This document shows, piece by piece, positions 30,701 through 37,774 of a stretch of 48,057 nucleotides of DNA (the first letter of the stretch is position 1; every line of letters begins with the position of its first letter). The stretch is taken from IMG/VR virus record IMGVR_UViG_3300037882_001289, positions 1 to 48,057 of that record; one strand, written 5' to 3'. Below the pieces are notes generated by a model. The model did no database searches. It had not been told where the DNA came from and worked only from the letters and a program-made list of their open reading frames with translations. This DNA comes from a virus. Made by a program: the position numbers and the translations under genes.

Positions 30701-31010
30701 GCGCGTTCAACGCCGCAGTGAATGCGTTAGCGGAAGCCTCAGCAGATTTGAATTCTCTGCTTACTCCGGTAATGGCGTTCACGCTCGAAAGAGTTGCGGT
30801 CGACATCTTCGCAGATTCGACCGCAACTTTGTTGAAGGCTGCTCCAACAGTAGTACCAACCTTCGCAGCTTCAGACCCGATTGAAGCAAGAGCTTTACCT
30901 ACGCTTGCCTCAGCCTTAGCTCCTGTTGCCACCAATGAATCTAGACCAGCTTCGCCGCGCTCTAGACCAGAGGTATCCGCTTCCAGAATCAGTTTCGCGA
31001 ATTCCGACAT
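27714..31010 (-). CDS. Tape measure protein
   Basis: 1098 residues from ATG 31010 (MSEFAKLILEADTSGLERG, the usual start of this family). Ala/Ser-rich helical repeats, a hydrophobic segment near residues 250-275 (SLATIAVIAIGAAAIQMAM), a Gly-rich hydrophobic stretch near 650-720 and coiled coils are all typical. It sets tail length and is released during DNA injection. At about 1.5 Angstrom per residue it implies a tail near 160 nm. Its start lies within the GT chaperone extension, as in lambda-like phages. Confidence 0.92.
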   Translation of the reverse strand: MSEFAKLILEADTSGLERGEAGLDSLVATGAKAEASVGKALASIGSEAAKVGTTVGAAFNKVAVESAKMSTATLSSVNAITGVSREFKSAEASANAFTAALNAQQNSFNALRMSIDPVYANSMRYQQAVEQIDLALKQGVATQAQHARMMKMAEAQFLATGAAAQRYGHQTNAAAGSMGNLVAQGNDIMVMLAAGQNPLILAMQQGTQISQVLTQVASSGKSVGASLKAAFLGMLSPISLATIAVIAIGAAAIQMAMSFFSSEEKAKTLKEVFQDLSSAAQEYVSAVNAASVSTDGLKAKYGSLTTQARLALQAMKDIRLQEVFNAMSVAIDKATADLTELKIVAAGKGFVGTVSQIKAEFGLAADEAARLKSALSDLQGASSLRDQALAAAEVQYSLEAAYGSVSNMPPALQSVYSSMADIVLQAGEVQGATESSTFSIWDFVDGANAAANALAGAASWADALAGKAQLAASSIWSALGAMGAHAKAVGGGRGMTPGGVIGGQFSQEDPNGFYRQLQDAEVAAKKLEEQMKRTGKSGGGAGKKLTEAQKEAKKALEDSQKAAEKLQEELDRPMIGAIEGVSDAWGDFVSRGFKDFDSFVDSVKDSFTGMISEMVSYAMRNRIMMSMGFSTTASDAGSLAAGVSPTAGGGGLLSTLLGFGGASGGGGGLMGILGSFGSGASGLISSLFGAGGGIGAAGTYLSTVLSGATASLGGLAAAAGAIMPIIAGLGAVLSFFKTKTKVLDAGLKINVKNMGAFVQTFQTLEKKKFWGLSKKTSVEMANAAKALRDPIVNTIVKIQKSVRKNAEAIGVDAKVFEKFRRTIWFSTKDLTKQEIAEKLQNQLKGMGNAFAKRVPGLMSMKKAGEDAMSTLARVAMQLKVVNKTFKLLGFDLFDVSIKGAKASNQIVKIFGNIQNFLQATSYYFDNFYTNEEKILALSQQLKVGFNKAGVGASLPKSIEEYRTLVDNLEAAGRTQAAAKLIKLAPLFVQLQEALGGTADAVQDLKEQLDPNDFRTMLEYRRAQGAIDYPAKGSPAAQAQAANDEEIDQGSAGADSDRTKNSDLLAVLLQIAKHVGFSQKILDQWNNDGMPKTRTSTSN

Positions 31011-31389
31011 CGGGTTCTTCCTGCTGTACCGGAGAAGGCGCAAAGAGCTTCGCGCCTTCCAATTTCGCGTTCACGTAAGCCTCACTCATGGCGTGCAGAG
31101 CCTCGTACTCCCAAGGTTCAATGATGGTCTCTGTGCTGAGCCCGTAAGCTCTAAGAGTCAACCATGTAACCGGGATCTCACCCCCCGTGGCGTGGTACTC
31201 TGAAGGGCCAACCTTGAAGAAGGCCTTCATGAGATAACCGCAACCGTCCAACGGGGGGTGACCGAGTGGTTTGCCTTGCTGCTTGAGAACCTCATAGCGG
31301 TTCATGCCTTTCGGCCAACCGCCACCTTTCGGAACAGCATGAAGCCAACCATAGTGCTTTGCAGCAAGGATTAGGCTTCCGACCCGTTT
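30916..31389 (-). CDS. Tail assembly chaperone, T-like part reached by -1 frameshift
   Basis: The frame opens just after a TAA next to the slippery site and runs 157 residues from AAA at 31389-31387 to a stop at 30916. Slipping at TTTGGGA would fuse residues 1-137 of the upstream chaperone to this frame, giving about 294 residues. An internal ATG at 31305 would give 129 residues, but the preceding 28 codons also read as protein. It overlaps the tape-measure start by 95 bases. gpGT-type products load the tape measure and are absent from the virion. Confidence 0.8.
   Translation of the reverse strand, partial: KRVGSLILAAKHYGWLHAVPKGGGWPKGMNRYEVLKQQGKPLGHPPLDGCGYLMKAFFKVGPSEYHATGGEIPVTWLTLRAYGLSTETIIEPWEYEALHAMSEAYVNAKLEGAKLFAPSPVQQEEPDVGIRETDSGSGYLWSRARRSWSRFIGGNRS
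31178..31261. repeat. G6/C6 pair with 9-bp arms inside the chaperone extension
   Basis: TCACCCCCC (31178-31186) pairs with GGGGGGTGA (31253-31261). It lies 125-208 nt downstream of the frameshift site in the messenger direction, too far for a classical stimulator. Confidence 0.8.
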
Positions 31390-31799
31390 CCCAAATGGTT
31401 CTTACGGTTGAGCGAATATTCGTTGATCTGCTCAGTGAACGACTTCTGACCAGCTTGCCCGGTCATCCGCTGCAGGCCAAGGAACTTGTCCTTGTCCTCT
31501 TCAGAATTGGTCAGGGCCTTGCCATCGAGGTAGATGTTCTCGAAGCCTGCGATCAGGATCTTGGTGTCCTCGCGCAGTTCTTCTTCGGCATTTCCCTTCG
31601 GCTTCTTGGCGCGTTTGCGCTCGTTCGCCTTCAAGGCTTCTTCGACCTCAGGGCATTCAGCGCCATACACCAACACGATGCAAGGCTCGCCTTCGTTGGT
31701 CAGCAGATCATCGTAGTCTGCAGGGTTGCGCGTTTGCATGCGGCCAGGAGTTGAGCCGCCCTTGCGGCTGTTGAATTGAGAGAAGTCAAGCTTGGTCAT
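31371..31799 (-). CDS. Tail assembly chaperone, G-like
   Basis: 142 residues in the unshifted frame. Lys/Glu-rich, with a helical centre (CPEVEEALKANERKRAKKPK), between the tail tube and tape-measure genes. It ends soon after the slippery decamer, so most ribosomes would make the short form and a minority the GT fusion. This matches the position and design of lambda G/GT. Confidence 0.8.
   Translation of the reverse strand: MTKLDFSQFNSRKGGSTPGRMQTRNPADYDDLLTNEGEPCIVLVYGAECPEVEEALKANERKRAKKPKGNAEEELREDTKILIAGFENIYLDGKALTNSEEDKDKFLGLQRMTGQAGQKSFTEQINEYSLNRKNHLGNGSEA
31386..31395 (-). promoter_or_regulatory. Programmed -1 frameshift slippery sequence
   Basis: On the minus strand the bases read TTTGGGAAAC. 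In the zero frame (CA-T TTG GGA AAC) this contains two overlapping X-XXY-YYZ heptamers, TTTGGGA and GGGAAAC. Both allow simultaneous -1 slippage of P- and A-site tRNAs into the open chaperone extension. The stop of the zero frame is 5 codons downstream. Confidence 0.88.
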
Positions 31800-31831
31800 T
31801 CGTCCATTCCTAATGGTTCTGGTTCATGGAA

Positions 31832-31862
31832 GCGGGGCACGGCGAACCAACCCGTACCCCGC
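31832..31862 (-). promoter_or_regulatory. Strong hairpin between tail tube and chaperone genes
   Basis: GCGGGGCACGG (31832-31842) pairs with CCGTACCCCGC (31852-31862), 11 pairs with one mismatch/wobble and a 9-nt loop. It sits in the 99-bp gap downstream of the tail tube gene. There is no long T-run, so partial termination or 3'-end protection of the tail tube message is more likely than full termination. Confidence 0.6.
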
Positions 31863-31898
31863 CTTATCGGCTACAGCGCCTAAGCGCCATTGCCCATA

Positions 31899-32336
31899 TC
31901 AGGGGCTGGTGAAGGTTGCCGTGTTGACGCGGAAGACGCCGGATTGGCCCTTGAGCGTCGAGGCTTCACGAGGCGGTTTGGTCAAGTTGGCAACCAGAGC
32001 ACCGAAGTACTCAATCTCGCCGTCGATGTCAACAACCTTGACCGCAACCTTGGTGTTGGTGTTGTTGTTGGTGCGGCAGATGATCTGGCCCGGATCGAGC
32101 TTCTCATACTGGTAGGAGAATTCACGTTCAAGGCCATCTTTGGCCCCGTTGACGCGTTTCTTCCGACCAGCCAAAGTCGTGTATTCCACGCCTTCGCTTT
32201 CGTCGCCGCTTCCCGGCCCGATCATCACTTCGCCGATTGCAGTGTACGACAGAGCTGCGAAACCCGCGTAGTCTTCTGTCGCAGGAGTTGCTGCCACGAT
32301 CGACACAATCGATCCAATGTAAGTACCAGCGGTCAT
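31899..32336 (-). CDS. Major tail (tube) protein
   Basis: 145 residues. A beta-rich protein with a G/S-rich N-terminus, an extended loop (GVEYTTLAGRKKRVNGAKDGL) and a C-terminal barrel half, located just before the chaperone genes as tube proteins usually are. It is followed by a strong hairpin, as expected for an abundant virion protein. Assigned by size, fold pattern and synteny. Confidence 0.72.
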   Translation of the reverse strand: MTAGTYIGSIVSIVAATPATEDYAGFAALSYTAIGEVMIGPGSGDESEGVEYTTLAGRKKRVNGAKDGLEREFSYQYEKLDPGQIICRTNNNTNTKVAVKVVDIDGEIEYFGALVANLTKPPREASTLKGQSGVFRVNTATFTSP

Positions 32337-32593
32337 GTCGATCCTTCCTTCGTTGCCGCCTCAGCGGTCTGTTTCTGTTTGGGCTTGATCCCAGGAGAAG
32401 AGCTCTCTGGGCCCGGTTCAGGATCCTTGTCGTATTCGACCTCAACGTCACCGCTTGAGATCAGGCTCGACAGGGTTGGCCAGTTGTCATTCCGAATGGC
32501 GTCGTTCGCCACTTCGATGCTGCTGTTGGCCGGGATAACATGCCCAGCTGGAAGCCGCAACAATGTCGAAGCCTTGTTGGTGATCTTCGCCAT
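32333..32593 (-). CDS. Hypothetical virion/assembly protein, 86 aa
   Basis: ATGA overlap with the tube gene. Residues 1-50 look like a small beta domain (LRLPAGHVIPANSSIEV) close to ones found in head or tail accessory proteins, followed by a disordered Pro/Glu/Lys tail. Lies between two structural genes. Role unknown. Confidence 0.65.
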   Translation of the reverse strand: MAKITNKASTLLRLPAGHVIPANSSIEVANDAIRNDNWPTLSSLISSGDVEVEYDKDPEPGPESSSPGIKPKQKQTAEAATKEGST

Positions 32594-32952
32594 TATGGGT
32601 TCCTCAGCGAAGCTTTGATCCCAGTCCCGCCAGTAACGGCAATCACGCCATTGCTGCTACGGAGATAATGCTTGATAGAATCAAGCGGGATCTCGACGTC
32701 GCCCGTTGTCGCTGCGATAGGGCCGATGGACTTCCCTGCAGCGTAGTTGATCGTTCCGCCGCCTTCGACTTTCTGCGATACTGCTTGATCGCCAAGCAGG
32801 TTCACAGTCAACGCACCAGCGGTAACGTTGCGGAGCCGAAGGATCTGGCCAGTTCCAGGGTTGTACTGGAGCGTATCGGAAGCAGTCAACGTTGTTTCCG
32901 TAACGTTGCGTTCCTCCGGGCCACCACCAGAATATGGTACAATGACTGCCAT
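32593..32952 (-). CDS. Probable virion decoration or tail accessory protein, 119 aa
   Basis: Beta-rich, Gly/Thr-rich sequence (YNPGTGQILRLRNVTAGALTV, then GGGTINYAAGKSIG, then DVEIPLDSIKHYL). This jelly-roll-like pattern fits decoration proteins or short tail modules. Overlaps the next gene (TAATG). Assigned by context only. Confidence 0.6.
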   Translation of the reverse strand: MAVIVPYSGGGPEERNVTETTLTASDTLQYNPGTGQILRLRNVTAGALTVNLLGDQAVSQKVEGGGTINYAAGKSIGPIAATTGDVEIPLDSIKHYLRSSNGVIAVTGGTGIKASLRNP

Positions 32953-32971
32953 GTCTTTCCTCTTGATTGGG

Positions 32972-33697
32972 TCAGACCGACCCGGTTACAACCTTTGCGC
33001 CTGCAGTAGACGCTCGGATGATGTGAGTCAAGGGCGATATCAACTCGTCCTGGACCAACACATTGTTCTGCCGCCCGATCAGTGCCACCGGGGGGCTTCC
33101 ATTTACCCTGACAACGACTGCTGAAGTGTTGTTAACTGCAACATCGAAAGCAATCAGGACTTCCTCTGCTGAGAAGTCTAGGCCTGGAACAGTAAGTTCG
33201 ATATCGTTGGCTGACCCCCCGACCACGCTCGCCAGGAAGAATATACCGGAGCCTCCTGGCGTCGGATCAGGAACCGGAGTGTTGCTGAACGCTCCGATGC
33301 CCTGATATCGATAGTTGATCCTCACTGGCGTTCGCCATGAAGTGTCGTCCGGGAAGCCTCGCATAACGAACGGTGGACGCGTTATCGTTATGTGGCCGTT
33401 ATCGAAGCCAAGCCTCAATCCGTAAGCGAAACGTTCAGCAATAAGATCACCGATCTCTTTGGCTGATACGTCGTATTGGTTGAGCTGACTAACTACGGTC
33501 ACCATCAGGTAGCCTTCGCCCCAGCCTGCGCCGCTTGCCAAGGTATTGTTGCCTGTAAGCGTAGGGACGTCATCAAACACGAGGTACGGTTTAGCTGGAC
33601 CGCTTACTTCCTCGTTAGGATATACGATGCTGTTCGCCAGAGCCGGAGCGATGTCAAGCCTAGCCATTAAGGCCTTCGTTACGTCAGCAGTCTTCAT
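32972..33697 (-). CDS. Tail terminator-like protein (DUF4128-like) with extra C-terminal domain
   Basis: 241 residues. The first 140 residues fit tail-terminator/completion proteins (YPNEEVSGPAKPYLVFDDVP, then EIGDLIAERFAYG, then RTPVRINYRYQGIG). After a Pro-rich linker (PDPTPGG) about 90 further residues form an Ig-like or lectin-like module (GGSANDIELTVPGLDF), which is unusual and may be surface exposed. Position after the neck genes supports the call. Confidence 0.7.
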   Translation of the reverse strand: MKTADVTKALMARLDIAPALANSIVYPNEEVSGPAKPYLVFDDVPTLTGNNTLASGAGWGEGYLMVTVVSQLNQYDVSAKEIGDLIAERFAYGLRLGFDNGHITITRPPFVMRGFPDDTSWRTPVRINYRYQGIGAFSNTPVPDPTPGGSGIFFLASVVGGSANDIELTVPGLDFSAEEVLIAFDVAVNNTSAVVVRVNGSPPVALIGRQNNVLVQDELISPLTHIIRASTAGAKVVTGSV

Positions 33698-34113
33698 GAT
33701 CTGACCTCAGCGACCCTTTGATCCACGAACATGCTGAACAAGGCGGCATTGTAGCCAACGAAGTGTCGGCCAGCCATCTCGCTTGTGCCAAGCTCTATAT
33801 GAATCGCATATTCCATAGTCCATCCGAACTTGAGTATATCGCCGATCTCGTATCCGGCAATTACGGTCGCGTAGCTGTCAGCCCCAGGAGCACCGAAAGC
33901 GCCATCGACGCCAGAGACTAGACTATTGATCAATGCGCTAGTCAGAACTGGTATCTTGCCTTCTTCGAACGAACCTCCAGTTATCGTGACAGAAGGTTGC
34001 GGCGTCTGAGCTCCCATGACCACGTCTTGAATCGCCATAGTGGCAACGTATATCATGTTCTGCTTAGTCAAGTCCGCGAAGTCCTTGATCTGAGCCGCGA
34101 AGGTCTTAGCCAT
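33694..34113 (-). CDS. Head-tail connector (HK97 gp10-like)
   Basis: 139 residues from ATG 34113, preceded by AAGAAGG; a TTG two codons upstream is less likely. The C-terminal WTMEYAIHIELGTSEMAGRHFV matches the YAxxxExGT...R.F pattern of HK97 gp10-like tail completion proteins. It belongs to the neck module between capsid and tail genes and overlaps the tail-terminator gene. Confidence 0.75.
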   Translation of the reverse strand: MAKTFAAQIKDFADLTKQNMIYVATMAIQDVVMGAQTPQPSVTITGGSFEEGKIPVLTSALINSLVSGVDGAFGAPGADSYATVIAGYEIGDILKFGWTMEYAIHIELGTSEMAGRHFVGYNAALFSMFVDQRVAEVRS

Positions 34114-34115
34114 GC

Positions 34116-35123
34116 TCAAGCCTTCTTGACTATGATTCTATACAACGCTATGCAGCGGCAGTGTACGCTGTGCCTAGCGCCGCCAGAGGGATCGTGCGGA
34201 TGCTTCATCTTGATGCCACGACTGAACTCGAAGAACTCTCCGAGCCTGATCGTTCTCTTCGCCTTGTCGCTGCTTAGGCTGAGGTGTTCTATCCTTGGTT
34301 CAGCAGAGAGGTTGTGCTGCCAAGTGACATCCACACGCTCAATTCCAGGCTTGTCAAGGACTTGGCGATAGCCTTCGTCGCGTCCTGCCGACATAGAAGT
34401 GAACGATTCATTCTCAGCTATCGTCTTGCCGCGATACCTGAGTGCTTTGACCTTGTGAGCTTCGATCACACGTTCCAGATCGTCACCCTTGAGACCTTCG
34501 CCTCGTTTGATGGCCCGCTTGATCATGCCATCGAACCTAGTTTGGCGAAGCTTTAGCTGTAGATATTCAGCCATAAGCGCCGGATCACCAGAGGCTAGCT
34601 TAAAGCGGCCATTAGTGATGCTGGTCTCCATCTGCGAAGTAAGGCCTATGAACCCCCCGACATGCTGCCCTGCCACAACTCTACCAGTCAGCTGCGACGC
34701 AATCTTGAGCGGTGACGTCCCGTTCTCAAGACCGCTTGAGATAAGGCTGCGAGCCATGACCACGCTGTCGTCAGATATGCCTTGGACGAGCGAGGCACCT
34801 TCAGTATTCATCCACTGTTGGGCCCGGTAAGCCCTGCCGTCAAACCCGAACTGCCCAGCGATAGCCTTAGGCAACTCAGCCCGGACAGATATCCCTCCAG
34901 AGACGTACCCAGACCGGACAGCTTCCTGCAGAGGGAACAGCGTGTTGGTCTCTATCTTGACTAACTGCGCTGCAGCTTCTACGTCTCCTCTCTTGAGGGC
35001 TTCGATCAGAGCCTTCTTGTCCACTGAAGCTATCGACCTAGCGACGGCATCCAGGAAGGCTTTCTGAATCTGCGGTTCAAGCTTACGGACCAGATCGTAG
35101 ACTTGCTGGATCTGGCTAGCCAT
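34116..35123 (-). CDS. Head morphogenesis protein (Mu gpF / SPP1 gp7-like)
   Basis: 335 residues. A long helical N-terminal half ends in a C-terminal minor-capsid module: RDEGYRQ, then RVDVTWQHNLSAEPRIEHL and a terminal HSVHCRCIALYR (Cys/His cluster), the hallmark of phage Mu F-like proteins. Usually this gene follows the portal; here it is displaced downstream among the neck genes. It is likely a minor capsid or ejection-related protein. Confidence 0.78.
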   Translation of the reverse strand: MASQIQQVYDLVRKLEPQIQKAFLDAVARSIASVDKKALIEALKRGDVEAAAQLVKIETNTLFPLQEAVRSGYVSGGISVRAELPKAIAGQFGFDGRAYRAQQWMNTEGASLVQGISDDSVVMARSLISSGLENGTSPLKIASQLTGRVVAGQHVGGFIGLTSQMETSITNGRFKLASGDPALMAEYLQLKLRQTRFDGMIKRAIKRGEGLKGDDLERVIEAHKVKALRYRGKTIAENESFTSMSAGRDEGYRQVLDKPGIERVDVTWQHNLSAEPRIEHLSLSSDKAKRTIRLGEFFEFSRGIKMKHPHDPSGGARHSVHCRCIALYRIIVKKA

Positions 35124-35149
35124 GTTGGTTCTCCTAGGCTAGTTGATAT

Positions 35150-35509
35150 TCAGGCAGCGAGCGTGAGATCGTAGAAGATGTCCGTTGCTCCTTGCCAGAA
35201 CACGTCAGCTTGCAGGATCTCACGCCACGTCCCACGGACGTACACTCGGTCGTTCTTCTTTGGCACTACGCCCTGAGCCGCGACCATCAACTTGTCTCTG
35301 GTCTCTCCAGTCAAGGTTCCAGATTTATCTCTGACCTTCTCCATGTCCGGTATAGCGTAGATGGTGTAGGTCGTAGGGGCACCAGCCACGCCACCGGAGT
35401 AAGGGTTAGGCGGCAGAGTGCCTGGCTTCTCCAGCGTCAGGGGGGTACCAACATCTATGATCGCAAGAGCGACCTCAGCCGCGACTGCATCCCAATCCTC
35501 AGCCATCAC
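35150..35509 (-). CDS. Head-tail adaptor/stopper candidate
   Basis: 119 residues, overlapping the adjacent connector gene. Beta-rich C-terminal half (DKLMVAAQGVVPKKNDRVYV, then WREILQADVFWQG) resembles neck stopper proteins (gpFII/gp16-like). Assigned from size and the head-to-tail gene order. Confidence 0.65.
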   Translation of the reverse strand: MMAEDWDAVAAEVALAIIDVGTPLTLEKPGTLPPNPYSGGVAGAPTTYTIYAIPDMEKVRDKSGTLTGETRDKLMVAAQGVVPKKNDRVYVRGTWREILQADVFWQGATDIFYDLTLAA

Positions 35510-35916
35510 ACCACCAGAACAGCAGGCATCCCGAAGGAGCAGAAAGGATTGAGCAATGCATCGATAGCAGGAGACATCGGAGAGTTCGAATCAATCCCGC
35601 CACGAAGCGTTCCGGAAGCCACAGTCCACTTGATCCCTTTGACTTCAGTCAGCACCTTGACTTGCGAAGGTGTGTAAGTCACGGACCAGAATCCAGGTTT
35701 TGTCAGCTCATAAGAGGCTGCGATGTACACTGCCTCTGTGACATTAGCATGATCCTCCGAGTATTCGGTCAGGAAACGCAGGATATAGTTCAGGCGAATG
35801 TAGTCAAATGCCCGTGTCAATGCGGCATTCGCGTCTGCATCTACAGCATTCGTAGGCGCCATATTGCCACGAAGAGCCGCGTAAGCGCGCCAGCCAGCTA
35901 GGGTGTAAGACGCCAT
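35506..35916 (-). CDS. Head-tail adaptor (gp6/gp15-like, DnaT_2-type)
   Basis: 136 residues, mostly helical: ALTRAFDYIRLNY and VTEAVYIAASYELTKPGFW, then a beta-hairpin. This matches phage head-completion proteins often labelled DnaT-like ssDNA-binding in databases; the connector role is better supported by position. It lies just downstream of the capsid genes. Confidence 0.68.
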   Translation of the reverse strand: MASYTLAGWRAYAALRGNMAPTNAVDADANAALTRAFDYIRLNYILRFLTEYSEDHANVTEAVYIAASYELTKPGFWSVTYTPSQVKVLTEVKGIKWTVASGTLRGGIDSNSPMSPAIDALLNPFCSFGMPAVLVV

Positions 35917-35986
35917 ATCATCCTCCAGAGTTACACGGGAAGTCTCTCGACCCCCCGTGCTGTCCTCTCGTCATCGCATCCCAAGC

Positions 35987-36412
35987 TCAGGTCTTGGGTT
36001 TGTCGTCGGCTTTCGCCGTTGCCTTGGCAGAAGCCAACTCGGTTTCCAGCATGCTGGTCTTCTTGTTGGCAGCTTCCAGTTCAACCTTCAGGCCCTCGAT
36101 CTGCTTGTTGGCATCGTCGAGTTGGACAGTCACCTTCTGGTGAGCGTCGCCCGCTTCAGCGATAGCCTTGCGCAGAGCTTCCATTTCTTCGATCAAGGCA
36201 CGAAGGTTCGCGTCACTTTCACTGTCGGTGGAAGCAGCAGCGATTGCCCCTGCCGGAACCAACAGACCTTCCTTGATCCAAGATTGGACACCGGAATTGG
36301 CCAAGACATCCTCGCCCAATTCCACTTCCTGGCCATGCAGGATTGCTTCGCCCGAAGGCAGAACCAACCCGCCAGCATTCATGCCGACGAACATTTGCTT
36401 CTTGTTGCCCAT
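35987..36412 (-). CDS. Capsid-adjacent protein with coiled-coil tail
   Basis: 141 residues. N-terminal 45 residues form a small beta domain (GEAILHGQEVELGEDVL) ending in WIKEGLLVPAG, then a long Glu/Ala/Lys coiled coil to the end. This domain type occurs in proteins encoded next to phage capsids. Possible roles are head completion or fibre-like decoration. It starts 2 bases after the capsid stop. Confidence 0.6.
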   Translation of the reverse strand: MGNKKQMFVGMNAGGLVLPSGEAILHGQEVELGEDVLANSGVQSWIKEGLLVPAGAIAAASTDSESDANLRALIEEMEALRKAIAEAGDAHQKVTVQLDDANKQIEGLKVELEAANKKTSMLETELASAKATAKADDKPKT

Positions 36413-36414
36413 GA

Positions 36415-37326
36415 TCAGATCCCCGTCACATACCGGACAGCCTTCGGCTTCCGGATCGACAGCGGCGCAAACCGGAACATGCCCGGAACGCGAACTGCGA
36501 GGTTGATCAACTGAGGCGGGATGAACCGCAACGGCATCGGCATATGCAGCTTCAGGACTTCAGGCGAACGCCGATAGACCACCATCTTCGACGTCAGGCG
36601 ACGATCCGCCATGATGGTCAAGGGGCGACCAGTCATTGCAGTGTACACGTTGCCCTTCTGGATGAACTCCAGGATGGTCATCGAGCTCGTCGCATCGATC
36701 CGCTTGGTCGCGATGATGCCAAATTCGGCCAATGGCAGAACGATGGTGTCGGCCATCTCAATGCCTTCGGTCGAGGTCATCACCAGCGTCAGAGCGTTGT
36801 TGATGATGGCCAAGGTCTGCTCCGGCGTGCCAGCCGCGAAGGTCGTGCCAGCAGCGGCTGACGCGATGCCAGTCGTGTTGTACAGGCCTTCGTAGCCTTC
36901 CGCGCCGATCAGGGTGACTTCATCGACCATGGTCTCGAAAGCCAGACGAGCGGCGGCAGCACCGTCAGTCGGAAGCGAACGGCCCAACATCTGAGCTTGG
37001 CCAATCTCGATCAGGCCGAACTCGTAGCCGATCCCAGCGTCCAAGATGCCCTGCTCGAACTTGGTGCGCAGGATGTTGGCCAACGGGATGTCATCCCCGC
37101 GAGGACTGATCAGCTTCGCCTTGCCGACTGCGTCCTGCGTGAAGAAGGTAACGCTGGTCGCGAACTCATGCGCCGAAGTGTCCACCGGAACCATCTCGGC
37201 ATAACGGATTGCCGGGTAAGGAATGGAGTAGACTTCGGTTTCGATATGGGACGTCTGGGAGACGACGAAGCCAAGAGCGGCCTGCGCGTCAACCATCATG
37301 TCCGAAGCAAAGATAGGTTTGTTCAT
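36415..37326 (-). CDS. Major capsid protein (DUF2184, HK97-fold)
   Basis: 303 residues from ATG 37326, with AAGGAAG upstream. Recognised by the DUF2184 pattern: an N-terminal arm, SHIETEVYSIPYPAIRYAEMVPVD, LANILRTKFEQGILDAGIGYEFGLIE, an E-loop/P-domain region and a C-terminal RFAPLSIRKPKAVRYVTGI. It forms the icosahedral shell. The frame extends 34 codons upstream, but those residues are Ser/Arg-rich and lack a ribosome-binding site. Confidence 0.92.
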   Translation of the reverse strand: MNKPIFASDMMVDAQAALGFVVSQTSHIETEVYSIPYPAIRYAEMVPVDTSAHEFATSVTFFTQDAVGKAKLISPRGDDIPLANILRTKFEQGILDAGIGYEFGLIEIGQAQMLGRSLPTDGAAAARLAFETMVDEVTLIGAEGYEGLYNTTGIASAAAGTTFAAGTPEQTLAIINNALTLVMTSTEGIEMADTIVLPLAEFGIIATKRIDATSSMTILEFIQKGNVYTAMTGRPLTIMADRRLTSKMVVYRRSPEVLKLHMPMPLRFIPPQLINLAVRVPGMFRFAPLSIRKPKAVRYVTGI

Positions 37327-37339
37327 GCTTGGCCCTTCC

Positions 37340-37774
37340 TTAGCCCAAGTAGACGCGAACGAGTGCGCCTGCGAGTGCAGTCGTCTCGAACTTCGCGCCA
37401 GCGATTGTGGTGACCAGACCAGCGCCAATGACGCCAGTGGCTGCGGTGAACGTCACCGGATCAGCCGGAGTGACGTTGTTCGAGGCGATGACCCAGACAG
37501 CACCCTTGCGGATGACGCCAGCGACTTCGCCAACGGCATACTGGTCAGCCGAACGGGTCTTGTCGGCAACAGTGATGCCTTCGAAGCCCGCGCCAGCCAG
37601 CTTGGCCGATCCGTCGGCAGTCCCGCGACCGACTGCGAGGCCAAAGGCAACGGCAGCAGTCTCGATCTTCCGCGACGCGACGTCACGGTTGCCGTTCAGT
37701 TCGGCAATCATCCCAGCATAGGCAGCGGCCATGCGAACGGGATAGGTGCCGATAGTGTCTTGGATGGGAGCCAT
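37340..37774 (-). CDS. Capsid decoration/cement protein
   Basis: 144 residues, directly before the capsid gene. RDVASRKIETAAVAFGLAVGRG, then GEVAGVIRKGAVWVIASNNV, then DPVTFTAATGVIG and VRVYLG are typical of DUF2190-like structural cement proteins in phages with DUF2213/DUF2184 capsids. It probably stabilises the mature head. Confidence 0.8.
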   Translation of the reverse strand: MAPIQDTIGTYPVRMAAAYAGMIAELNGNRDVASRKIETAAVAFGLAVGRGTADGSAKLAGAGFEGITVADKTRSADQYAVGEVAGVIRKGAVWVIASNNVTPADPVTFTAATGVIGAGLVTTIAGAKFETTALAGALVRVYLG

